A stretch of 64,000 nt of DNA from NCBI GenBank assembly GCA_947095585.1, contig OX352763.1:103333908-103397907 (forward strand), read 5' to 3'. The position numbers and the translations under genes are program-made. Source of the stretch: Nephrocerus scutellatus. Its lineage: Eukaryota; Arthropoda; Insecta; Diptera; Pipunculidae. Of the stretch, positions 31,160 to 41,879 are shown in pieces (the stretch's first letter is position 1; each line of letters begins with the position of its first letter). The notes under the pieces were generated by a model that saw nothing but the letters and a program-made list of their open reading frames with translations, was not told the origin of the DNA and made no database searches.

Positions 31160-31757
31160 TCCACGTGACTGACACTGCGGCCTAAAAGATCTAATGTATC
31201 AATAGGGCATTAATTGTCTAAGAGACATACAACTTTCCTAATAAAAGACAGCAGCAGTAGTAGCAGAGTAGCAGAGTTTTTCAACTCCGCTGCCGAGCAT
31301 ATTTCCTTATTGAATATGCGTCTCCTTAACCAAATAAGTGCTGGGCATTCGCAGAGAATGTGTTCGGATGACTCCTCATCCTCCGCACAGTCCCGGAGTA
31401 TTTTCCCATTGAGTTAATCAGTTTTATGGCAGCACTCCAATTGACGCCACAGTTCGTCTGCAGTTTCATTGCGTGCAATTCCTCGATGACCTGGCACCCA
31501 ACCGAGCTTAACCCTGTTGTGTCTGACCAGAGATTGCAGTGCATCGTAGCAGCTTTTAACTGTTAACGAGTCCATTAAATTGGACAACAGAGCTTTGAGT
31601 GCTGCGTGACTATCTGAATAGATATATATTCTCGCGCCCTTAACGCCTTTACTAAGGTTTATCCTAGCGCAGATCTCTATGGCATGGAGTTCAGCCGTCA
31701 TTGTATACATCCAGTGTATCATCTTAGGATTGAGACCCTAAGTTCTGCCGTAAAGTC

Positions 31758-32881
31758 TGTAACGAAGTTAATTTATACGTAAATTAACAACTCCTGTCGC
31801 GCCCCATGTCATAATAGAAATAATAATAAGAACAATAAAAGTAATAACGAACAATTTCAACAATAAAAACATAAAAATACGCAAAGGGAATAAATCGTAT
31901 GTATACCATTCGTATACGAACAATTTATCATACAGTATTCGGGAAAATAGAATTCCCAACAAATCGAAAGATTTAAGTAAGTAAGGGAAGTGTCGAGAAG
32001 AGTACTCTGTCTGATAAAGACGATAAGTAATTCTCCCATACCAAAAACACTCCCGCTACCTTTTTGAATTGATATAGCTTAACAAAGTATTGATTGCATT
32101 TGTACTTTGCTTATGCTATATCTGGGAACTGTGTTGTTCTACTCGAACGCCCACCGTAAGTTCCACTAGTACATTCAAGTACGTAGTTAGCAGTCGTTGA
32201 TTGCTTTTGCTTCTGCTAACTACAGCTTAGTGCCGAGCCGTTCTTCCCGAACGCCCTCCGTGTGCTCCGTAGTACTTTCAAGTACGTAGTTAGCAGTCGT
32301 TGATTGCTTTTGCTTCTGCTAACTACGGCTTAGAGCCGAGCCGTTCTTCCCGAACGCCCTCCGTGTGCTCCGTAGTACTTTCAATTACGTAGTTAGCAGT
32401 CGTTGATTGCTTTTGCTTCTGCTAACTACGGCTTAGAGCCGAGCCGTTCTTCCCGAACGCCCTCCGTGTGCTCCGTAGTACTTTCAAGTACGTAGTTAGC
32501 AGTCGTTGATTGCTTTTGCTTCTGCTAACTACGGCTTAGAGCCGAGCCGTTCATCCCGAACGCCCTCCGTGTGCTCCGTAGTACTTTCAAGTAAGTAGTT
32601 AGCAGTCGTTGATTGCTTTTGTTTCTGCTAACTACGACTTTGAGCCGGGAGTTCCTCTCGAACGCCCTCCGAGTGCCCACCTTAGATTACGCTAGGCAGG
32701 TAGCTAAGTATAATAAGTATTCGATATAAGTATATTAAAATTGTCAATTGTAGGGAAGAAAACACAAAAATAATTAATAAAACACAAAAGAACGAAAACC
32801 CACAAAACTCTTTAATTTGTAACAAACAAGCAAAACGAACCCTGGGTGACCGGCGAGCGTCACCCGAGCGAACACGTTACA
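31758..32881 (+). mobile_element. Solo LTR 3 (TGTAAC...GTTACA family) with AGTC target duplication
   Basis: It begins TGTAACGAAG and ends ACACGTTACA, 1124 bp. AGTC is present on both sides (31754-31757 and 32882-32885). Removing the block and one AGTC restores a continuous minus-strand LINE reading, an independent proof of the insertion ends. It carries a 103-bp tandem array and the same 3' hairpin (GGGTGAC...GTCACCC at 32843-32864) as solo LTR 1. AATAAAAC lies near 32776. Confidence 0.85.
32181..32695. repeat. 103-bp tandem array, five copies, each with a 12-bp-stem hairpin
   Basis: Copies start at 32181, 32284, 32387, 32490 and 32593, always 103 bp apart. Each begins CGTAGTTAGCAG and has its exact reverse complement CTGCTAACTACG about 19 bases later, then CCGAGCCGTTC..CCCGAACGCCCTCCG. 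The last copy has small changes in stem and tail. A degenerate half-copy precedes the first. The array forms most of the middle of solo LTR 3. Confidence 0.95.
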
Positions 32882-32945
32882 AGTCTTCTGCAGGCCCATA
32901 TGGCCCTTGTAGCACTAGATGATTGATTGCCACGATGGTACGAGC

Positions 32946-33330
32946 AAGCCGCAACCAGCTTCACATGCTGTTTCAAGAATCTGCAATCATCGACAGCTAA
33001 GTTTGTTCTGTCGACCACTTCCTTTTCTGATTGTAAAGTGGCAGGGTGTGTGTGTTTGGCACTTTCGCACGAAATATATTTTAGTAATAAATATAAGTTA
33101 CTTTGTACAAAATTACATTGTCTAAATTCAAAGCAGTCTTTTTTTTGTGTGTTGTAAAATAAGAGAAGTGTTTTGATTTGCACCTCAAGACATTCAGATA
33201 GTGTTAAGCTTCCGGCAGCTGGGACAATATGTTTATGAGAGCAAATCAGCACATGTAAGTTGTCTTATTTGGAACAAATTGTTTATTTAAGATTTTTATT
33301 TTGCTTTAAAAAACATTTTCTAATTTATTT
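32946..33330. other. Upstream part of the minus-strand LINE locus, no clear motif
   Basis: A minus-strand frame continues through this stretch from the RT thumb but shows no recognisable RT motif, so the LINE is probably truncated or rearranged near 32945. Confidence 0.35.
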
Positions 33331-34330
33331 AGGCTTTATGGTTTGATGGGGATAAAGCAGCAGGCAGAATCGAATACCGATTGGAAAATGAACGCTTGCT
33401 TTTAAAACCTGAGCAAAAAAAGAATCTAAGGCAGCCGAAAACAATAAATCCTCCGAGCATCTCGGAAGAATCCCAAATCGACACCGAAGGAGTTAACCTT
33501 ATTGCACCAACGGACACCAATTTCAAATTTATAGAAGGAATAATGACAAAATATTTCAGGCAGAGGAAAGCATTAATAGCAAAGGAGAAATCGTTCAGAG
33601 AAATTTGGGAAGAGTTCCCACAAATAATTTCATATGAAGGTGCCTTGGTAAGAAAAGTAAATGGCATCAATATTGCGAAATTGTTATTAAATATTTTTTA
33701 TTTCTTTTCAGATGATAATGATAATGATAAGGATTTTGAAAAATGTATTCCACATAAATGAAAAATCGATAATTTTGTAGCTCTTGTGCCAGCAATTAAT
33801 AAAAATTCCATTTATAAGGATGAATTTTAAATCGGTAACTCACCATGATTTTTCATAGTTATTCATATGTGTTTTTATTTTAACATTCCTTCATTCAGCC
33901 TTTGTTAAAGTTTTAGCCACTCTCTTGTACAAACTTTCAAATCGACAGCTTAAAAGGGTTCATGGACAATTAGCGGATGATATTAATGAATGAAATACAC
34001 AAAAAATTTCTAATAATCTAAAGCCGTTAATGCAGTGGACAAATGTAAGTTTTAAAAATCTTCAAATAGATAGAAATGGAATCTTCTTGTATTTAGATGC
34101 AGATAGGGATGGAAGAATTCGCAAGCAACAATCGGAAAACTCAGCCAATAATTGTGTGTCGCTCATCTGAGGAGAAATTTGGCGGAGGACATTTTTATGT
34201 TCTCGTTAATGGAGTTACAATCGACGTCGCTGAAGATGCTGTTAAAGCATTTGATGTCCTTTATAAACTGCACCATATTTATAACCGGAAATATGATACA
34301 AATTTAAGGAAATTTTTTAATTTTTTTTGA
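33330..34330 (+). pseudogene. Unknown multi-segment gene fragment
   Basis: Frame 33381-33761 has a Lys/Pro-rich start and then YFRQRKALIAKEKSFREIWE followed by EFPQIISYEGALV. After spacer and broken frames, 34097-34330 reads RKTQPIIVCRSSEEKFGGGH, then FYVLVNGVTIDV, VKAFDVLYKLHHIYN and FFNFF. Segment borders resemble introns (TTTCAG near 33711, GTAAG near 34045). This ordering recalls uncharacterised multicopy animal proteins with a C-terminal FxVxVD...F..LF.I.Y module, but I cannot assign a function. Confidence 0.35.
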
Positions 34331-34900
34331 GGCCCAAATTTAAAATTGGAAAAGTTAATCTATTAGGTTTGGCTTTAAGTTTTTATGAAAAGATTAAAAA
34401 TCAAAATATTTTATAATAAATAAAATAATTAATTTTGTACAATGCACTGAATCTGCATGCATTTATTTTTCTATTATTTCTATCACGAATTGTAAAACAA
34501 TCAAAAATAGTATCACTTTTCAAGAATATCATAAAATTAATGTAATTTTAATATTTTTTATGTGTCAACTACATAAATATAACACACATTTTTCAACTAC
34601 ATTTATACAATACACATCATATTGAACACATATTATATACATTATAATAGATAACATAGTATACACACACAGTATGTACACATAATATCCAGGCACATGT
34701 CAGTAAGGAAAGAGTAGCAACAGCAGACCAGTTAGTTGTGGCGAGACTTTAAACCGGAACGGTCGCGAACGTCGTTTGTTACAATAAATATTTAAGTGTT
34801 TCTTTAATCGTGTCGTTTTATTTAACTCTGCTTGGCCACTTTAGGTCATACCTGTAATTTGTTTTGTTTTGTACGGTTTTCTTCAATATTCGCTAATAAA
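34331..34900. other. AT-rich block, possible LTR-like sequence
   Basis: A TATA-rich and CACA-rich non-coding stretch leads to GTTTGTTACAATAAATATTT near 34778-34797 and TTGGCCACTTTAGG near 34839. It has the look of an LTR 3' part with poly-A signal, but there is no paired copy or target duplication to support this. Confidence 0.25.
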
Positions 34901-35204
34901 ATATTAAAGATATTGCAGTAAACAAAAATACCTATATTTTGGGGCAGCCAAATAGCTGAATAATCAGAAATGTTACCTAGATTTTAAGTGGGCAAATCTG
35001 CATGTTCGGATATTTTAACCAGAATATTAACGGTAAATTCGATAGTTACTCGGTAGCTTTAACTAATCCAAACTTAATTATTATTACCGCTGTTAAATGA
35101 GGTGATATAATTAGATAAACAGTTAGATTAATTGGATTTATTGAAATTCTCGTTTCCCCTCTTAAAAATATATAACAAGATTATCCAGTTTGTTATTCTT
35201 GATT

Positions 35205-35275
35205 CTAGGCCAATTCCACTAGACACAATTCAACTGGACACAATTCCACTTGGCACAAATTCACTTGGAACTTGG
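35205..35275. repeat. Short tandem motif GACACAATTC.ACT.G
   Basis: Four consecutive 17-18 bp variants: CCAATTCCACTAGACA, CAATTCAACTGGACA, CAATTCCACTTGGCA and CAAATTCACTTGGAA. They are probably slippage-derived. Confidence 0.6.
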
Positions 35276-37679
35276 TAGGAAACTCAACGCTGAACGAGGA
35301 GTTGAAGCTAAATTTAGTGATGCAATAATCAGTAGATGATGGTATCATGTGGTATAAAAAATATGCTCAGGAATTGACTGCCAGACGGACATTTGGGACG
35401 TACGTCGGCACTCATAATTCCTAATTACTTTCCAAAATGTACAATACAAAACCGACTCATTGAATTCAGTTATTTGTCGTTTCAAATCGTAGACACAATA
35501 AGCGCATGGCGCCCATCCCAAAACACACACTGGATGTCCTTCTTGAAAGTAATGCATGCATACCTTCAACCCTTATCGCGTTTGCATATTTCAACGCACA
35601 AGGACAGGAATTAAGCCTATCTTCGGCACATGATATCTCGATACGATACGATTGTCGGTCTCGCGCGAGTTCGTGTTCTAAGTTTTTTGTTTCGTTTCTT
35701 TATTACTAACGGTTCTATTTTTCAATTTAAAGATTCTGTTAAAATGTAACGTTTTCTCCTAACAAGTGAGTAAGAACCAAGTGTGTGAGTGTCAACATGT
35801 AAAAGCAAAAAGATTACGATGGACCATAACAAAAACCACTGAGAACAAGAAACGCACATGAGGACAAGAAACACACATGAAGATATAAATACACCGCAGA
35901 TGACAAAAAACAACAAACTCAATATGCAAAACATAAGGTATGAACTCTTTACTTACATGTTCAGCATAGCTTATATATGTTATGTAGCGAGGTCCCAGTA
36001 GGGGTTCTGCCACTGGCAAGGACGTCGCGACACGCTCGCGGTTGCTCGGCTAAGCTCGCCGGACGGGTGGTCCTTGTCACTTACCAGTGACACCTAGTCA
36101 TGAACAAAAAAAATGTATTGTCGTGTCGACTTATAGGGGAAATTGGGATATGGGATGTGTAGGAATGAGGAAAAGAGGAAACGAGGATCTCTCGGTCTAG
36201 ATGCAGTCAGGTCATTTCCTTTTTAAACACTTATATCTAAACTATTTCTAAATCTTATAATTACATTAAAAACTATGAAAAATTATTTTGGTAAAAATAA
36301 TGTGTGCTACCCGCACAGCGCCCGGGAACAGCTAGTTACTAATAAACGTTAAACATGAATAACAATCATACAACACCTAAACCATTTTTAATACACACAC
36401 ATCAAACACTCAAACCAATTTCTAGTAAAATAATTATCTAAAATACACCTATGCTACCCCAACACCCTCTGTCGCTGAACAGCATAACAATTAATTTCCC
36501 CCGAGTGTGGTAAATTATTTTGGGAAGTTGAGGGAGCTACTCGCTGAATGCTTATGTCAAATCAAGATGTAGGTCAGTCGGTATTTTTCTTGTCAAGGTG
36601 CGTTTTTTGTTTTGTTTGTTTCTGATTTTCTTTTTATTGATTTGTTTTTTTTGTTTAAATTTGTTAATTAATAGATGTCGCGTGTGCGAAGTTTGATTGT
36701 ATATAATGTCGATAGGGCTGGGGGAAAATCCAGCCCCTAGCCCTGAAATCAATTGGACATAGAAAATGCAATGCATTTTACATGCATGCTGAAGTAGTGG
36801 CAAATTCCACTGTGCTGTGCTGTGCAAGATCAAGAGGTAAGTGTAAATCTATGATATAGAGGCGCAAATTCTGCCTTTTCCAAAAAGAAAATTTATTTGA
36901 GAAATATATATCGCGTCTCAGTTTTAAAGTTTGTCGTAGTAGAATGCTATATCCATTTTTCTTGTTTTACTTTCTCGGCATATACATTCGACGTCGACGT
37001 CAGGTGAGGATTATCTCATTGTACAGGTGAGTGAAATTTATTTTTATAAAGTTGAGGCTTCTGTTTTTGTTTCTTTTTTCAGATGCCAACGGTACAATGC
37101 TGCGTCGCTGCCAACGTCAACTTCTTAGGATTATAAAAAGGGTTAGTGTCTATTCCTATAGATTATCTTATAGATTGAGGGTGGTTTTTATTATTATTAT
37201 TTTGTTTGGCTTATTACTATAACATACGCGTACATAACATATATTAATAAAAAAAACCTTTATTGACCTGTTTAACCTTTATTACCCTGCTTCTTGGTTC
37301 ACACCAAAACAAAACCCATCCTTACTCAGGCCGAGTAAGCTCGCTGATGACGCCCCCTGGTGGGGGCACAAAACGTTTCAAGGATGCCAAAGTCGCTGGC
37401 TGTCCGGGTATATGGGTTTCCTAGCCGGAAATGCATTGCCCTCCGCAACACACATCTAGGGCCCGGGAAAAGAGGCACTCAGCATTGAATTGCCATGGGA
37501 TAGACGATATCTATACATGATTTAGATGCGCTGATGACTCCCTTGGGATAGGCGTTATCTGCACATGCGATGTTGATGCGCAAATGACTTCCATGACAGG
37601 ATTTAACCCAGTGTTAAACTGCCTTTTTCCCAAAAATTCGTTCTACGTTCATAAAAAATATGTAATCTATTATTTCCTA
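35276..37679. other. Long region without recognised genes
   Basis: Small frames on both strands show no family motif. I noted a broken inverted repeat at 36009-36091 and a GC-richer segment at 37290-37480. That segment has GTTCACACCAAAACAAAACC and GGCCGAGTAAGCTC, and could be an unrecognised LTR or leader. The copia leader starts at the right edge. Confidence 0.35.
36009..36092. repeat. Interrupted inverted repeat
   Basis: CACTGG.CAAGGAC on the left (36011-36023) pairs with GTCCTTG and CCAGTG on the right (36069-36088), enclosing a GC-rich loop with CGCGACACGCTCGCG. The GC content stands out from the AT-rich surroundings. Confidence 0.5.
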
Positions 37680-38495
37680 CAGGTTATGGTCCTGGGCCCT
37701 AACTATAATAAAATACTGAGAGAATAAAGAAAATTAAAATATTCAGCAAAATATTTCTACTTGTGACATCATTGGAGGTTAAGTTACATTTTCTTTTTGT
37801 CAAAATGGGAGACTCCATTTAAATTTCTTTCGAGAAATTAAGTAGTTCAAACTATTTCATTTGGAAATACAGAATGGAACTTTTATTAATCAAAGAAGGA
37901 ATCTAGGATGTCATAACGGAAGTAAAACCAGAACCTCCTACCCCTGATTGGCACCGGAAAGATGAAAAATCTAAATCCTGGATAGGTCTTCTCGTTGATG
38001 ACGGACAAGCCATGCATGTGGGGAGTGCTACATTGGCTAAAAAATAAGCGTGGAAAAAGTCCTATTACGAAAAATCCACATTATCCACATTCAGCTAATG
38101 CTCAGAATATGCATTCTAAATTTACAGGAAGGTGTGGAGTGGCATATCGTAGAACTGATAACTTTCTTTGAAAAATTACATGCACTGTGAGGCGAAAAAC
38201 TTCCTGATGGATGGATAGTTGCTATGTTACCTAGCAGTCTACCAAGGAGCTATGATGTTATGATTACGGCGCTCGAAACACGCCCGGAAGCTTTGACAGT
38301 CGATTTAGTTCAAAGTACAAGTACAAAGTAGAAAAGTACAAGAGACAATCAGATACTTGTTTCAATGACTCGAAGAATTTTGCTCTGAACACATTTATAA
38401 AAAAATTGTCTAATTTTAAAATTCAGTGTTTCTTCTGCAACAAAATGGGTCATTTAAAATAGGATTGTCGGCATTACATTGATTGGAAGGTGTGA
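37680..38495 (+). pseudogene. Copia-like element: primer region and broken gag
   Basis: ACAGGTTATGG.CCTGGGCCC at 37680 resembles the internal initiator-tRNA primer region of copia, with an insertion. Downstream, pieces in several frames give LLIKEG, VKPEPPTPDWH..DEKSKSW, LQEG, ITFFEKLH, PDGWI and SLPRSYDVMITALETRPEA. They end with the zinc knuckle CFFCNKMGHLK.DC, which has a TAG inside. All are copia Gag hallmarks in the right order. Many stops and frame changes; no pol follows. Confidence 0.7.
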
Positions 38496-38830
38496 AGGTC
38501 GAGTTTCAGCACTCTGTAACGTGCTCAGGCGAATGACCCGGTATTGAGTCGCTAATTTGTCGTGATTGTTCTTTGGCTATCCCTTTTGCTCATTCGTTTT
38601 AATCAAATTGCCCTTTGCCAAATTACGAGTGCGTAGAAACAACCTACTGTTAAACCTACCGTTGGTTAGTAAAAATCCAATGCTGTAAATGCGGAGTTTT
38701 CGAAAAAAGGAAAATGAAACAAGGGAATCTAAAACAAAATCGAATGAACTACAGGAGTAATAAATATTAAAATGCATACATAAAATCTTCAGACCGACGT
38801 TGGTCTAAAAGCAGTTTTACGCAAAAAAAA
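38496..38830. other. Spacer, no recognised feature
   Basis: Non-coding sequence between copia gag and the LINE RT fragment. Confidence 0.4.
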
Positions 38831-38864
38831 TTTCCTGAATCAACAGTGGATCTAAATGTTCAGA

Positions 38865-39470
38865 AAAGAGAAGTTCGTAAACTGTTCAACAAGGCCAAAC
38901 GAACAAATATTTGGACGGCCTATCAAACTTCCCTTACCAAATACAAAGCGTCACTAAGACTGCTTAATACTGGGTAACGATGAAGAGAAGGAGGATATAA
39001 ATTCACATCCTTATATCATACCAATCGAGGCCTACAGGCGCTCAAAAGGCATCTTCTCCATTGAAGGAGTCCGCTGGGCAGTAAATTCATTCGGTCCATT
39101 CAAATCCTCTGGAGGAGACGGGGTTTAACCAATTCTGTTGCAACGCGGCCTTCATCAAATAGAATCTCTGCTCGTGAAACTCTAAAAGCCAGCTACAGCA
39201 TATAATACGTTCCAAGGTGCTGGAGAAAAGTGTAAGAGTGATTTTCTTACCAAAGAAATGTTATATGCGCCTTCATAGACATTCAAGGCGCTTTTGATAA
39301 CACTAATTTCAAGTGATTCAATCAAAACTCAGAAACAAGGGTGTTGAATCCTCAATCATAGAATGGGTTATAAGCATGCTAAGAGGTAGGAGAATTCGGG
39401 CCTCGTTTGGTGACGAAGCCATCACAGTAACGGCAACTAAAGGCTGCCCACAAGGCTGAGTCCTGTCCGA
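38865..39470 (+). pseudogene. LINE reverse transcriptase fragment (R1/LOA-like)
   Basis: Broken frames give FNKAKRTNIWTAYQTSLTKY, then RWAVNSFGPFKSSGGDG, PILLQRGLHQIESLLV, IDIQGAFDN (near 39280), IIEWVISMLRGRRIRASFGD and TKGCPQG. These are RT motifs of R1/LOA-type LINEs, ending before the catalytic FADD. Stops and shifts are numerous. A 5' truncation would leave the 3' end, so an internal fragment points to later deletion or a nested insertion at 39470. Confidence 0.65.
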
Positions 39471-39504
39471 AAAACCTAAATACACATTGTGCGACTGGCG
39501 CAGT

Positions 39505-39960
39505 ATGTAAATGTAATGCCAGATACTTTTCATCACATTCGTGAGTTCGCTTCAGCATGGTGAGTTGTTTCTCGGTTGTTAGCATAAAATTTAGTTTTGT
39601 TTGTAATTTCTCTAAACGTAGATACACATGTGTGTAAAGTTTGAATTGAAACGGATAAACGTTGCCCTGGGGCCCGATAATTTCCATATTTAAAAAAAAA
39701 TGTGTTGTCATCGGAGGACACAAGTGTGCGAAATTAAAATCGGGATAATTTTACAAAATGTACATGCGAGCGTCCAAATTTGTTATCGTTGTTATCAAAG
39801 ATACAAAAGTGTTGTCATCGGAGACTCACAAGTGTGCGAAGTTAAATTAAAATTGGTATAATTTTGACAAAATTTACATGCGAGCGTCCAAAATTGTTAT
39901 CTTTGTTATCGCCGAATCAAAAGTGTTGTCACTTGTCATTGTGAAAATTTTTTGTACAAA
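39505..39960 (+). repeat. Dispersed repeat A, copy 1
   Basis: ATGTAATGCCAGATACTTTT through GTGTTGTCATCGGAGGA (39508-39720) recurs closely at 44536-44780 in the same orientation. The second half (39755-39960) repeats the GTTGTCATCGGAG...AAGTGTGCGAA phrase inside copy 1. No protein is evident. Confidence 0.8.
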
Positions 39961-40149
39961 ATCAGGTAAATTTTGAAAAAATTTATATGAAAGAGCATCA
40001 GCTCTGGGGCCCGATAACTTCCGAATTTTTACAGAAAGTTACTTTCATAATCATTCAGTTTATCATCATAAATTTTCAAGAGTCTATTCTTCAGACGAGG
40101 AAAGTGATTGAACAGTTTTGTGGTTAAATCACGTTTAAGAAGCTGAATT

Positions 40150-40275
40150 TCTTTAATAAAACTAAATAAGAGCAGCAATAATGTTAGATTGAGAGACTGC
40201 AGATGCTCCATTATAACATGCAATCATTGATCCATTCATGATCGTTTGATTCCAGCTAGTGTTATTTTTTCTTAT
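40150..40275 (+). repeat. Dispersed repeat B, copy 1
   Basis: TTTAATAAAACTAAATAAGA through CATTGATCCATTCAT to CCAGCTAGTGTTATTTTTTC matches 43580-43703 in the same orientation with about ten substitutions. It lies after repeat A here but before it in the other copy. Confidence 0.8.
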
Positions 40276-40779
40276 CAGTATCTGAGTTGTTGTTAAGGAA
40301 AACAGACACGAGAACGGTTCAAGCATAAAGGATACAGAGCAAAATGCTTGCTAGAGTGTATAAGTTAACGACGAATAAGTTGAAGCCGCACATTCGCAAG
40401 AACGCTCTGTAAACATCCGCTGGACGCAGCTCCGTAAAAGTATTTCGTCTGAGTGCTGACACTAATAACGGAACTTACAAAGTATAAACGCATAAATCAC
40501 ATACAATGTTTCAATTCGTCGGACGACGATTACACACAACATAAACATCATAAATTCATCTACATTACGAGTTGTCTGATACGCTAGCCTTCACTTCTGC
40601 TGACATCACCAATAACTCGTCGGGATGACAATGATGACTTACATACTTGGGATGCCAATGCCACTTACTATTATAAAAGAACCAATGTATCTAGTTTTAA
40701 GTTCAGTTCTAATTTTGAATTCATTAAATAAAGAACATGAATATTTTTAAAAACTATAAATAATATAAAATAGTTTAAT
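40276..40779. other. Spacer, no recognised feature
   Basis: Non-coding sequence upstream of the integrase fragment; no motif seen. Confidence 0.35.
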
Positions 40780-41665
40780 TTGTACACGGTGATTTGGCCG
40801 GGAACTTTAGCAAGATATACTCAAGAACTTGATACTGTGAACGTGCAAAAAGTTCTCGACAGAGCGTATGAACCGTGTCATAAAAACCATGGTTGCACAA
40901 TATGTGAAAAAGAACCATTGAAAGTGGGACGAGTACCTACCGGAACTCATGCTGGCCATGAACACAAGTCGCAACGAAACGACTGGGTACTACGCTGCCT
41001 ACCTGATCGCTTACCGTCTACTCCAGATATATCATTAAACTCTGAACATGATACAAAAGAACGCATAAAAGTACTAAACGAAGTCCTGAACCTTGTCCGA
41101 ATCAACATAGCTAAAGCATTTGGAATACAGAAACGCTACTACGACCTCCGTCGCCGACCATTGATTCCTACCATAGGAGAGATGGTATACTACCGCTACC
41201 GACCACTCTCTTCGGCAGCACAACAATTCGCTGCCAAAATAGCACCCAGATATATCGACCATACCGAATCAAAAAAAAAAATATTTCACCAATAATCTTC
41301 ATCCTAGAAGGAGACCAACAGAAAACAATAACCGCCCACATAAAGGATTGCAGGAAAACCAACGACCCACCCGACACCAGCAATACTCATATCGTAAGTA
41401 TTGACAATCGCATCACAACCGAATCAGTGTTACACAGGATGTCCAGCCAACAACATCACCTCGCGAAATACACCGAAGCCACCGTAGCACCAGGGACCCA
41501 ACGACGTACCGAGCCACGTCCCGTGCTAGCACCACCGCCACAGACGACCACCACCCAGCACCAGGTGTGGGAAAAAATGCCACCCCCACCCAAGCTACCA
41601 CTCACCAGCAACGAGCTGACTCAGCTGTGCAAAATCGTACCCCTAGACGTTGGTACCGCGCAGAC
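40780..41665 (+). pseudogene. Gypsy (Ulysses/Osvaldo-like) integrase, C-terminal half
   Basis: A frame near 40862-41010 reads ERMNRVIKTMVAQYVKKNH, WDEYLPELMLAMNTSRNETT and GYYAAYLIAYRL, the part of integrase just after the catalytic Glu. In a second frame (40780-41295) come LNLVRINIAKAFGIQKRYYD, GEMVYYRYRPLS and FAAKIAPRYI, the C-terminal SH3-like fold. A third frame continues to a Pro/Thr-rich tail ending near 41660. The N-terminal zinc domain and first Asp are missing. Style matches the element at 13-18 kb, which lacks integrase, but they are 22 kb apart. Confidence 0.75.
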
Positions 41666-41879
41666 GTCGATTGCGAATTTTAGTCAGTTATTTACGAGTT
41701 TTTATGAAGTGATCTTTACGTCTCTGTGAATAGTAGTTGAAAAAAATGGTGGGTATTTTTACAAATCTTAGCAAACCATTTATGAAAAAATGTTGTGTAG
41801 TATTATGTGAGCACTTATATATGTGTGTCGAATATATTCGACATTTACCCACAAAGACATCCTTTTTTTATCGCCGTGC

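Larger units (their letters stand above)
31160..32945 (-). pseudogene. Minus-strand LINE (R1/LOA-like) RNase H and C-terminal region, split by a solo LTR
   Basis: On the minus strand, 32945-32882 reads SATRAIWACRR. After the solo LTR and its target duplication are set aside, 31757 downward continues LYGRT (stop) GLNPKMIHWMYTM, the RT thumb of R1/LOA-type LINEs. A deletion then joins TAELHAIEICARINL and IYIYSDSHAALKALL, the RNase H domain with its Asp, through VRHNRVKLGWVPGHRGI. A frame change near 31410 leads to CAEDEESSEHILCECPAL, a zinc-binding C-terminal motif. A TAG stop and the deletion show decay before or after the LTR insertion. Confidence 0.8.

Noticed and set aside
32181..32695. CRISPR-like or tRNA cluster reading of the hairpin array
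   Set aside because: Units are head-to-tail with no spacer and show no tRNA boxes.
35345..35614. Opposed ORFs of about 74 codons as host gene exons
   Set aside because: They overlap on opposite strands, show no motif and no splice context.
37290..37480. BEL or copia LTR in the GC-richer segment
   Set aside because: No terminal TG...CA pair, primer site or second copy could be established.
13181..41665. One full-length Ulysses/Osvaldo-like element spanning gag-pol (13-18 kb) to integrase (40.8 kb)
   Set aside because: More than 20 kb of unrelated elements separate the parts and no shared 3' LTR is seen; they are more simply two fragments.
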